A stretch of 12,786 bases of DNA from BMS3ABIN04 sp965554225 (GTDB lineage: Bacteria; Bacteroidota; Ignavibacteria; Ignavibacteriales; Melioribacteraceae): the NCBI GenBank assembly GCA_965554225.1, contig CBEVZC010000088.1, positions 1 to 12,786 on the forward strand, read 5' to 3'. Both the position numbers and the translations under genes were made by a program. Below the pieces are notes generated by a model. That model was not told the origin of the DNA. It saw nothing but the letters and a program-made list of their open reading frames with translations, and ran no database searches. This document shows, in pieces, positions 1-6,354 of the stretch; the first letter of the stretch is position 1; each line of letters starts with the position of its first letter.

Positions 1-1126
1 TATCAATATTATGCGTGCGAACAACTACGGCTCCGTTTTCAACTGCTTTTGTTTCAGCCACTATTGTAACATTTTCTCTTTCATCAATCGTTAAGTTTAA
101 TGCTTTTCCTAAAAATGATTTCTTGGAAAGCCCGATTAAAATCGGTAATCCAATTCCTTTTAGTTCATCAAGTCTATTTAATATCTCATAATTATCGTAT
201 ACCCTTTTCCCAAAACCAATTCCGGGATCAATCAATACAGTTTTAACTCCGGCTTGTAAAGCGACTGTACTCTGTGTTTTGAGGAACTCATAAACATCAT
301 GGACAACGTCTTCGTAAATTGGATTATCCTGCATATTCTGCGGATTCCCTTTAATGTGCATAACTACTAAAGCAGCATTATATTTAACTACTGTTGCTAA
401 CATCTCGAGATCGAAGGTTAAACCGCTAATATCGTTTACAATAAGCGCTCCTTCTCTTAGTGCACTCTCTGCAACTTCACTTTTAGTTGTATCGATAGAA
501 ATAACAGCATTAGGTCTGCTTTTTAATATTCCTTGAATAATAGGAATAATTCTATTAATTTCATCCGTATTCAAAACCTTGCCGGCTCCCGGTCTCGTAG
601 ATTCACCACCAATATCAATTATATCGACTCCTTTATCGAACATTTCTATCCCTCTAGCAATTGCTTTTTCCGGTGATAAATATTTTCCAGCGTCGGAAAA
701 TGAATCGGGAGTTGTATTAATAATTCCCATCACATAAGAGTTTTCATTGAAGAATTGTTTATTTCCAATTTTGAACGAACCGAAATGATAATCAGTATAA
801 TTAAGGAGTGCTAAACGAAGCTCTTCAAATAACGAATTATTCTTTTTATAACTTAGCCCCAGAAAAAATTTATTCAAACTAAAAATAGTACCAACCAAGC
901 ACACCAAATCTTTATTATGAAACTTAGTTTTTACGAGAGCAACATTTTCCGATTCGTATTCAATGAGATTAGAGTTGAGAATTTTATAGTCTAAATCTGT
1001 TAGCTCCGTCATTTCTAAACCAAATAATTCCGAAGTATGGAATAACGAGTTAGCTAAAGATTCAAGCTCCGGCTGAAATTTATCATAATTTAATTTATGT
1101 GCAAAATTTATTGGTTTAACTGTCAA
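1..1126 (-). CDS. folP: Dihydropteroate synthase, long form (3' end cut by window edge)
   Basis: Condenses p-aminobenzoate with dihydropterin pyrophosphate to make dihydropteroate in cytosolic folate synthesis. The frame is open for 375 codons to the window edge with no internal stop. DHPS motifs appear in order: NTTPDSFSD (about 137-145), DIGGESTRPG (171-180), SIDT (210-213), NDISG (231-235), MHIKGNPQNMQ (256-266), DPGIGFGK (300-307), GLSKKSFLG (332-340) and the C-terminal RTHN (370-373), so only the last few residues should be missing. The first 130 or so residues precede the TIM barrel; common bacterial DHPS is near 280 residues, so this is an extended architecture, similar as far as I recall to the long DHPS of Thermus-like bacteria. 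No ATG lies between the upstream in-frame stop and the DHPS extension, so I chose TTG at 1126; ATG at 1012 would discard part of the extension. It is separated from rpe by 251 bases and has its own candidate promoter. Confidence 0.93.
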   Translation of the reverse strand, partial: MTVKPINFAHKLNYDKFQPELESLANSLFHTSELFGLEMTELTDLDYKILNSNLIEYESENVALVKTKFHNKDLVCLVGTIFSLNKFFLGLSYKKNNSLFEELRLALLNYTDYHFGSFKIGNKQFFNENSYVMGIINTTPDSFSDAGKYLSPEKAIARGIEMFDKGVDIIDIGGESTRPGAGKVLNTDEINRIIPIIQGILKSRPNAVISIDTTKSEVAESALREGALIVNDISGLTFDLEMLATVVKYNAALVVMHIKGNPQNMQDNPIYEDVVHDVYEFLKTQSTVALQAGVKTVLIDPGIGFGKRVYDNYEILNRLDELKGIGLPILIGLSKKSFLGKALNLTIDERENVTIVAETKAVENGAVVVRTHNID

Positions 1127-1182
1127 AATTTTTACCAGCTGAATATTAAAGTAAAATAAGCTTTAAACTTTCTTTTTGAATT

Positions 1183-1211
1183 ATTTTATAAATTTAAGAA
1201 ATATACTTCAA
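1183..1211 (-). promoter_or_regulatory. Candidate sigma70-type promoter of folP
   Basis: On the minus strand TTGAAG (1211-1206) and TAAAAT (1188-1183) are separated by exactly 17 bases. Transcription would begin near 1176, leaving a leader of about 50 bases before the TTG start. It lies inside the folP-proximal side of the gap, downstream of the structured element, so folP need not depend on read-through from rpe. Prediction by eye in an AT-rich region. Confidence 0.4.
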
Positions 1212-1220
1212 TTTTGTTAT

Positions 1221-1375
1221 TGTGAATATAAAAAAATGCAGTCTTATTATTCGGGTTTTACCGGGCATCAAGCAGCGCAATTTGCAGATAAAAAATATGC
1301 AGTATAATTTTACACCGTACCGGCAACTTTCCGGTTTGTTAGCTGTATTGCCGACGGGTCCGAAGAATATTCACA
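1221..1375. other. Structured intergenic element bounded by 9-bp inverted repeats (ncRNA or MITE-like)
   Basis: TGTGAATAT at 1221-1229 is the exact reverse complement of ATATTCACA at 1367-1375. Nested inside are TTCGG (1250-1254) facing CCGAA (1360-1364), and a hairpin in which CCGT and CGGCAA (1315-1318, 1321-1326) pair with TTGCCG and ACGG (1348-1353, 1354-1357) around a two-base bulge. A smaller alternative hairpin is ACCGG/CCGGT (1319-1323, 1331-1335). The element is visibly richer in G+C than its flanks and fills most of the rpe-folP gap. TAT directly abuts both ends, which could be a short target duplication but is weak in this composition. A small structured RNA, a non-autonomous mobile element, or the transcription end of rpe are all possible. 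The orientation is unknown because the ends are symmetric. Confidence 0.35.
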
Positions 1376-1377
1376 TA

Positions 1378-2037
1378 TTATAAGGTAATTAGGTTTTTAA
1401 GCTCGGTAGCGGCAGCCGTGATATTATCGGCTTTGAAAATTGATGAACCGGCAACAAAGATATCACATCCGGCATCAGAAACTTCCTTAATAGTTTTTGA
1501 GTTTATTCCCCCGTCAACTTCAATTGCAAAATTCAGATTCAATTCTATTTTTAATTTTTTTAATTTTTTTATTTTGTTAATTGACGAATGAATAAAAGTT
1601 TGACCGCCGAATCCGGGATTTACAGACATAATTAAAACTAAATCAACAATATCTAAAACTTCGGATAATGTTTCAACAGGGGTTGCCGGATTTATAGCAA
1701 CACCGGCTTTTGCTCCCAATTTTTTTATATTATTCAATGTTCTATTTAGATGAACAACTTCTTCTTGATGCACGGTAATATAATCAGCGCCGGCTTCAAT
1801 AAATTCCGGGATAAGGGAATCCGGATTCTTTATCATTAAATGAACATCCAAAGGAAGGGTTGTAACTTTATTGATTGAACCTACAACCAGCGGACCGAAA
1901 GTTAAATTGGGAACAAACTGCCCGTCCATAATATCACAGTGGATTAAATCGGCTCCGGCCATTTCCACATATCTTAATTGTCCTGAAAGATTTGAGAAAT
2001 CTGCTGAAAGTATGGAAGGAGCTAATAATTTAAACAT
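1378..2037 (-). CDS. rpe: Ribulose-phosphate 3-epimerase
   Basis: Interconverts D-ribulose 5-phosphate and D-xylulose 5-phosphate in the pentose phosphate pathway; a cytosolic TIM-barrel metalloenzyme. The 219-residue length is normal. Visible family marks are the N-terminal APSILSADF (6-14), metal-ligand and catalytic positions H33 and D35 in HCDIMDG, H66 in DVHLM, the phosphate loop NPGFGGQTF (140-148), and D175 in VDGGIN. Its start overlaps the operon context closely: the PASTA gene ends 11 bases upstream, and an AAAGGGAAC Shine-Dalgarno-like stretch (2041-2049) touches that gene's stop codon, so the two are very likely co-transcribed and translationally coupled. Downstream is the inverted-repeat element, which may act as its transcription end. 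Confidence 0.97.
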   Translation of the reverse strand: MFKLLAPSILSADFSNLSGQLRYVEMAGADLIHCDIMDGQFVPNLTFGPLVVGSINKVTTLPLDVHLMIKNPDSLIPEFIEAGADYITVHQEEVVHLNRTLNNIKKLGAKAGVAINPATPVETLSEVLDIVDLVLIMSVNPGFGGQTFIHSSINKIKKLKKLKIELNLNFAIEVDGGINSKTIKEVSDAGCDIFVAGSSIFKADNITAAATELKNLITL

Positions 2038-2048
2038 ATTGTTCCCTT

Positions 2049-2780
2049 TTATTTAGAACTCTTAGTAACAAATATATCAATACTTTCACCAATATCTACT
2101 AACTTACCTTTGCTTGGATATTGAGCTATAATGGTGTTCGGTAGTAAATTAAGAGATTTCTGATAACTGACTTTGCCCAGATATAAAGAATTATCCCGCA
2201 ATATTTTCTTTACTTCACTCAGAGATTTTCCTATTAAATCTGGTACCCTTATTTTTCCTACACTTGGCCCAATACTAACTTCAAGATTTATCTTTGTACC
2301 TTTAGATATATTTTTACCAGGTTTTGGATCTTGATCAACGATGGTATTAGCAGGGAATTCTGTTCGAACTTCAGATATTTTACCCAACTTTAGCCCTAAA
2401 GATTCAATAGTAATTTTTGCATCCCTTAATGTTTTACCCATAAAGCCTGGTGCTTTAATTAAAGGATCACCACCGCTTATTGCCAAATAAATTCTTCGGT
2501 TAATTTTAACAGGAACATTTTTATGAGGTTTTTGGAAAATCACATAGTCCTTCGGAAACTGATGACTGTAACGAGGTCCCTTTAACACAGGCGCTAAACC
2601 TAAACTGTCTAAAACCTTCACTGCCCTGTCTTTTTTCATTCCAACTAAATCCGGGACGGTAACTATTGGTCGATCAACTACGCGGGGCATAATTACTTTA
2701 TCTAACAATAATAAGACACCTGCAAAAACTACTATAAGTACAACTAATGCAATTACTAATTTTTTGAATATTTTTTTCAT
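2049..2780 (-). CDS. Membrane-anchored PASTA-domain protein without a kinase domain
   Basis: A 243-residue protein with a short basic N-terminus (MKKIFKK), one hydrophobic helix (about 8-26), then three PASTA domains (roughly 41-107, 108-175, 178-243). Each starts with a VPDLVG-like or APGFMG motif and ends in a beta strand such as INLEVSIGP. PASTA domains are known in penicillin-binding proteins and Stk-type kinases, where several bind muropeptide or beta-lactam; here neither a kinase nor a transpeptidase domain is present, so the domains would sit in the periplasm on a single anchor. The frame extends 12 codons upstream to 2816, but the ATG at 2780 gives a typical signal-anchor start and keeps the predicted promoter outside the gene. 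It is co-directional with rpe (11-base gap). The ligand and role are unknown; a cell-wall or division-site function is inference. Confidence 0.88.
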   Translation of the reverse strand: MKKIFKKLVIALVVLIVVFAGVLLLLDKVIMPRVVDRPIVTVPDLVGMKKDRAVKVLDSLGLAPVLKGPRYSHQFPKDYVIFQKPHKNVPVKINRRIYLAISGGDPLIKAPGFMGKTLRDAKITIESLGLKLGKISEVRTEFPANTIVDQDPKPGKNISKGTKINLEVSIGPSVGKIRVPDLIGKSLSEVKKILRDNSLYLGKVSYQKSLNLLPNTIIAQYPSKGKLVDIGESIDIFVTKSSK

Positions 2781-2787
2781 AGTTTTA

Positions 2788-2816
2788 AATATAGCAAGAG
2801 GTAGACAGATTGACAA
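2788..2816 (-). promoter_or_regulatory. Candidate promoter of the PASTA-rpe operon, placing the start at or near leaderless
   Basis: On the minus strand TTGTCA (2816-2811) and TATATT (2793-2788) are 17 bases apart. The -10 box ends only 7 bases before the ATG at 2780, so the transcript would begin at or within a base or two of the start codon. No Shine-Dalgarno sequence is visible before this ATG, which agrees with leaderless translation. The -35 box overlaps a TTGACA reading the other way. Confidence 0.45.
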
Positions 2817-2839
2817 ATCAATATTATCGTGAATATTAG
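2810..2839 (+). promoter_or_regulatory. Candidate promoter of the first POT transporter gene
   Basis: A perfect TTGACA (2810-2815) is followed 18 bases later by TATTAG (2834-2839, four of six consensus positions). Transcription would start near 2846, giving a leader of about 90 bases. The -35 hexamer shares bases 2811-2815 with the -35 of the opposite promoter, so the two could not be occupied at once. The -10 match is only fair. Confidence 0.3.
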
Positions 2840-2936
2840 AATTTTTTATTACTCAACTTTTATGTATTTTACACACTTTCTTATTTCTACTTGGAAGTTA
2901 ATATAAATGTTCATTTTTTAAATTTACGGAGATACT

Positions 2937-4439
2937 ATGTTAAAAAATCATCCGAAAGGTTTATATGTATTATTTTTTACAGAAATGTGGGAACGTTTTG
3001 GATTCTACACAATGCTCTCAATCTTTGTTCTTTATCTAAGTGAGAACTTTCATTGGAATACCGCACAAGTAACAAATGTATATGGAATATTTTTAGCAGC
3101 TGTATATTTTACTCCAATTGTAGGCGGTTGGATTGCCGATAATTTTTGGGGTTACAGCAAAACAATAATTACCGGGGCATTAGTAATTGCTGTCGGTTAT
3201 TTCTTAATGGCAATCCCAACCAAAAGTCCTACTTTTTTATATCTTGCTTTAGGTATTGTTGCTGTTGGAAATGGTCTTTTCAAAGCAAATATTTCTGTAC
3301 TTGTAGGGAATTTATATTCGCATAAAAGCGGATCAATGAAGGATGCCGGGTTTAATATTTTTTATATGGGAATAAATATCGGTGCATTCTATGCACCTCA
3401 AGCTGCAAAAGGAATTAAAGATTTTTTAATAAACAATTATCATGTAACCCTGTCCGAAGGATATAATGCAGCCTTTGCAGTGGCGGCTGTTGGAATGCTG
3501 TTCTCGATAGTTATTTTCACTGTCTTTCGCAAATATTATAAAAAAGCAGATTATACCTCAAAGGACAAACCAGATCATGAAAATGATATTGTACTAACTC
3601 CGAAACAAGAAAAGGAAAGAGTAATTGCGCTGTTTACGGTTTTTGCAATAGTGATATTTTTCTGGATGTCTTTTATGCAAAATGGAGCAGCATTAACTTT
3701 GTTTGCTAAAAATTATACATCAAGTATCGTCAGTAACATTACGTATGTATTTTTCGATATTGTCGGACTTCATGCTGTTCTTTTTATTCTTCTCGGCGGT
3801 GGAATATTTTTCGGCAAAAATAATTCTTCTAGAACAAAACTAATTTCCGGTGGATTTTTCTTAGCGGGTGTTATATTATTAATTTACAAAATTAATGGTT
3901 TCCCAAGCAATAATTCTATAGCCCCCGAACAGTTCCAATCTTTTAATCCGATGTTTATAGTTCTACTAACTCCCATAATTGTTGGCTTCTTCGGATATCT
4001 AAACAAAAGAGGTAAAGAGCCTTCGTCACCGGGTAAAATTGGAATTGGGATGGTAATATCAGCCATTGCATTTGTAATTATGGTACTTGCATCACTTGGA
4101 TTAAGTTCTGTCCATAGTTTGAACGGTGGAGTTTCGTCAGCTACGGTTTCTCCGTTTTGGTTAATTTCAACATATTTTACTTTGACAATATCTGAATTAT
4201 TCTTAAGTCCAATGGGACTGTCATTCGTTTCAAAAGTAGCACCACCAAAAATGAAAGGTTTGATGATGGGCGGATGGTTTGCTTCTACGGCAATCGGTAA
4301 TTACCTTTCAGGATTTATCGGAAGATTTTATCAGAACTGGGAACTATGGCAATTCTTCCTGTTCTTAGTAGTTGCTTCTTTAGTATCTGCAAGTTTAATA
4401 TTAATCTTTCTAAAAAGACTTAAAAGAGCTACAGAGTAA
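2937..4439 (+). CDS. Proton-dependent oligopeptide transporter, POT/PTR2 family (copy 1)
   Basis: An inner-membrane MFS symporter expected to import di- and tripeptides with protons. The 500-residue length and dense hydrophobic segments fit the 14-helix bacterial POT layout. Family marks: the ExxERF motif as EMWERFGFY (E16, E19, R20, Y24), GNGLFKANISVLVG with K116 in helix 4, the PTR2 signature FYMGINIG (142-149), FWMSFMQNG in helix 7 (Q248), PEQFQSFNPMFIV before helix 9, and SELFLSPMGLS in helix 10 with E420. The usual acidic residue before the helix 7 Gln is Met247 here. A GGAG (2928-2931) sits 5 bases before the ATG. It is monocistronic, between its own candidate promoter and a strong terminator. 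The 500-residue neighbour downstream is a paralogue. Substrate cannot be read from sequence; the POT family also transports nitrate or other compounds in some lineages. Confidence 0.93.
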   Translation: MLKNHPKGLYVLFFTEMWERFGFYTMLSIFVLYLSENFHWNTAQVTNVYGIFLAAVYFTPIVGGWIADNFWGYSKTIITGALVIAVGYFLMAIPTKSPTFLYLALGIVAVGNGLFKANISVLVGNLYSHKSGSMKDAGFNIFYMGINIGAFYAPQAAKGIKDFLINNYHVTLSEGYNAAFAVAAVGMLFSIVIFTVFRKYYKKADYTSKDKPDHENDIVLTPKQEKERVIALFTVFAIVIFFWMSFMQNGAALTLFAKNYTSSIVSNITYVFFDIVGLHAVLFILLGGGIFFGKNNSSRTKLISGGFFLAGVILLIYKINGFPSNNSIAPEQFQSFNPMFIVLLTPIIVGFFGYLNKRGKEPSSPGKIGIGMVISAIAFVIMVLASLGLSSVHSLNGGVSSATVSPFWLISTYFTLTISELFLSPMGLSFVSKVAPPKMKGLMMGGWFASTAIGNYLSGFIGRFYQNWELWQFFLFLVVASLVSASLILIFLKRLKRATE

Positions 4440-4460
4440 AACTTAATTTATATTTTTCTT

Positions 4461-4491
4461 AAAAGGACAGCATAACGGCTGTCCTTTTTTT
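4461..4491 (+). terminator. Rho-independent terminator after POT copy 1
   Basis: An 11-base stem, AAAAGGACAGC (4461-4471) with GCTGTCCTTTT (4478-4488), closes a six-base loop and runs into an unbroken T tract (4485-4491). It begins 22 bases after the stop codon. The A/T ends make it look partly bidirectional, but no minus-strand gene ends here. Confidence 0.93.
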
Positions 4492-4663
4492 ATAAATTAT
4501 ACCATAAATTGATTTACTCATGAATTCTCAATTAAACTTTTTGAAGAAATTTTTCTTTTAAGTGGTATGTGATTAAAAAGAATGTTAATTTTTATTTTTT
4601 TATAAAAGTAAATTACCTTTTCGATTTAACAAGCAGTTTTAATCAACACATATAGGAGAAACT

Positions 4664-6166
4664 ATGTTTAAAGACCATCCTAAGGGATTAGCAGTACTTT
4701 TTTTTACTGAAATGTGGGAACGGTTCGGATTTTACACAATGCTGGCAATCTTCGTTCTTTATCTCCAAGAAAACTATCATTGGGGTACAACCGAAGTAAC
4801 AAGCATATACGGTATATTTCTGGCTGCCGTATATTTTACTCCAATTTTAGGCGGTTGGATAGCAGATAATTTTTTAGGATACGGTAAAACTATTACTATC
4901 GGCGCAGTGGTAATGGCAATTGGTTATGCATTGATGGCTATTCCAACTCACTCACCTATTCAATTATACTTGGCATTAACGGTGGTTGTAATTGGTAATG
5001 GTTTGTTTAAGGCTAATATTTCGGTGTTGGTCGGGAACTTATATTCTCATAAAAGCGGTTCTGTTAAAGATGCTGGATACAACATATTTTATATGGGTAT
5101 AAATATCGGAGCTTTTTATGCTCCACAAGCAGCTTCGGGAATTAAAAATTTTATGATAACTAATTTCGGCACTACTTTAGCCGAAGGATACAATGCCGGT
5201 TTTGCTATTGCGGCAATAGGTATGATAGTATCGTTTTCAATTTTTACTGCATTTAAAAAATATTATAAAGATGCAGATTATCAATCTAAAAACGTTACAA
5301 ACACAGATAAGGATTTACATCTTTCCAAAGAACAGGAAAGAGAAAGAATTGGAGCACTGCTAACAATTTTTGCGATCGTTATTTTCTTTTGGATGGCTTT
5401 TCATCAGAACGGATCAGCGCTAACTTTATTTGCGAGAGATTATACAAACCATATGGTGAGCAAAATAACATATATTTTATTCGACTTTTTTGGAATTCAC
5501 GGAATACTTGCAGTGTTGTTAGGGACAGGTTTTCTCTTGTCTAAAAAAACTTCATCAAAAGCAAAAGCTTATGCCGGTTTTGCAGTTATCGCTGGTATTG
5601 CAATTTTAATTTATAAGCTGTCAACATTAGGAAATACAAATGAAATTGCACCGGAACAATTCGCCTACTTCAACCCGATGTTTATCGTTCTAATGACACC
5701 AATTATTGTTGGTTTTTTCAAATATTTAAATAAAAAAGGGAAAGAGCCGTCGTCTCCTGCTAAAATCGGCTTAGGGATGTTATATACTGCATTAGCGTTC
5801 TTTGTAATGGTAATCGCTTCTCAATCATTACCGGCTTCGCACACATTAAACGGATCAGCTTCATCTATCACCGTTTCGCCATATTGGCTGATATCATCTT
5901 ATTTCATTGTAACAATAGGCGAACTGCATTTAAGTCCGATGGGTTTATCATTTGTATCTAAAGTTGCTCCACCTAAAATAAAAGGTTTAATGATGGGTCT
6001 TTGGTTTGGAGCTACAGCAGTTGGCAATTACCTTTCAGGATTTGTCGGAAGGTTTTATCAGAATTGGGAACTATGGCAATTTTTCGCACTGCTAGTAACA
6101 ACTTCATTAATTTCTGCAGGATTAATTTTGATATTCTTAAAAAGATTAAAACATGCCACAAGATAA
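4664..6166 (+). CDS. Proton-dependent oligopeptide transporter, POT/PTR2 family (copy 2)
   Basis: A tandem paralogue of the preceding transporter, also exactly 500 residues and alignable almost without gaps, about two-thirds identical by eye. The same marks are present: EMWERFGFY (16-24), K116 in GNGLFKANIS, FYMGINIG (142-149), PEQFAYFNPMFIV, and E420 in GELHLSPMGLS. It differs at two positions expected near the substrate cavity: His247 in FWMAFHQNG (Met in copy 1) and His422 in GELHLSP (Phe in copy 1), suggesting a different substrate range or proton coupling. AGGAG (4654-4658) is 5 bases from the ATG. The terminator after copy 1 and the hairpin after this gene indicate independent expression. 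Predicted inner-membrane peptide/proton symporter; actual substrate unknown. Confidence 0.93.
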   Translation: MFKDHPKGLAVLFFTEMWERFGFYTMLAIFVLYLQENYHWGTTEVTSIYGIFLAAVYFTPILGGWIADNFLGYGKTITIGAVVMAIGYALMAIPTHSPIQLYLALTVVVIGNGLFKANISVLVGNLYSHKSGSVKDAGYNIFYMGINIGAFYAPQAASGIKNFMITNFGTTLAEGYNAGFAIAAIGMIVSFSIFTAFKKYYKDADYQSKNVTNTDKDLHLSKEQERERIGALLTIFAIVIFFWMAFHQNGSALTLFARDYTNHMVSKITYILFDFFGIHGILAVLLGTGFLLSKKTSSKAKAYAGFAVIAGIAILIYKLSTLGNTNEIAPEQFAYFNPMFIVLMTPIIVGFFKYLNKKGKEPSSPAKIGLGMLYTALAFFVMVIASQSLPASHTLNGSASSITVSPYWLISSYFIVTIGELHLSPMGLSFVSKVAPPKIKGLMMGLWFGATAVGNYLSGFVGRFYQNWELWQFFALLVTTSLISAGLILIFLKRLKHATR

Positions 6167-6183
6167 AAACTTCTAAAAATTTG

Positions 6184-6207
6184 AGGATAGTGGTCCCCCA
6201 CTATCCT
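6184..6207 (+). terminator. Hairpin, probable terminator after POT copy 2
   Basis: AGGATAGTGG (6184-6193) pairs perfectly with CCACTATCCT (6198-6207) around a four-base loop, 17 bases after the stop codon. The stem is strong but the following bases (TCTAATTATTATT) are a broken T tract, so termination may be weaker than after copy 1, or the hairpin may protect the transcript end. Confidence 0.7.
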
Positions 6208-6246
6208 TCTAATTATTATTATGTAGTTGTAATACATCAAAATTTT

Positions 6247-6277
6247 AATAATATGATATTAAATATATCATATTATT
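6247..6277. repeat. Perfect 13-bp AT-rich inverted repeat upstream of the GlmU-like gene
   Basis: AATAATATGATAT (6247-6259) and ATATCATATTATT (6265-6277) are exact reverse complements around a five-base TAAAT spacer. It lies about 80 bases before the GlmU-like start and after the previous terminator, so it is either an operator for a dimeric regulator or a hairpin in a long leader. In this AT-rich DNA short dyads are common, but 13 perfect pairs are not. Confidence 0.5.
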
Positions 6278-6281
6278 ATGT

Positions 6282-6295
6282 AAATTGATCAATTT
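6282..6295. promoter_or_regulatory. 14-bp perfect palindrome, possible operator
   Basis: AAATTGATCAATTT is fully self-complementary and starts four bases after the 13-bp inverted repeat. Its compact form resembles a dimer binding site. No regulator gene is adjacent, so the assignment rests on symmetry and position only. Confidence 0.3.
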
Positions 6296-6354
6296 GGAAA
6301 TGATATTATTTTAAAATATTTTAGAGCACCTAAAATTAAATAACGAGGATCAAT

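Noticed and set aside
1236..1307. A 23-codon ORF starting ATGCAG on the plus strand inside the structured element, with a further open stretch in the same frame after its TAA
   Set aside because: No ribosome binding site, very short, no recognisable family, and the structure of the element explains the sequence better. A decayed gene cannot be excluded but is not supported.
2781..2816. A 12-codon N-terminal extension of the PASTA protein starting at 2816
   Set aside because: It would place the strong promoter candidate inside the coding region and put extra residues before a standard basic signal-anchor; the ATG at 2780 is preferred.
4492..4650. Gap before the second transporter as a site for a small gene or promoter
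   Set aside because: Only AT-rich DNA with short homopolymer runs; I found no convincing -35/-10 pair, ORF or repeat, apart from the ribosome binding site at its end.
6001..6288. Open frames overlapping the 3' end of the second transporter and the following gap on both strands
   Set aside because: They are low-complexity shadows of the transporter gene and the AT-rich spacer, with no family resemblance or start signal.
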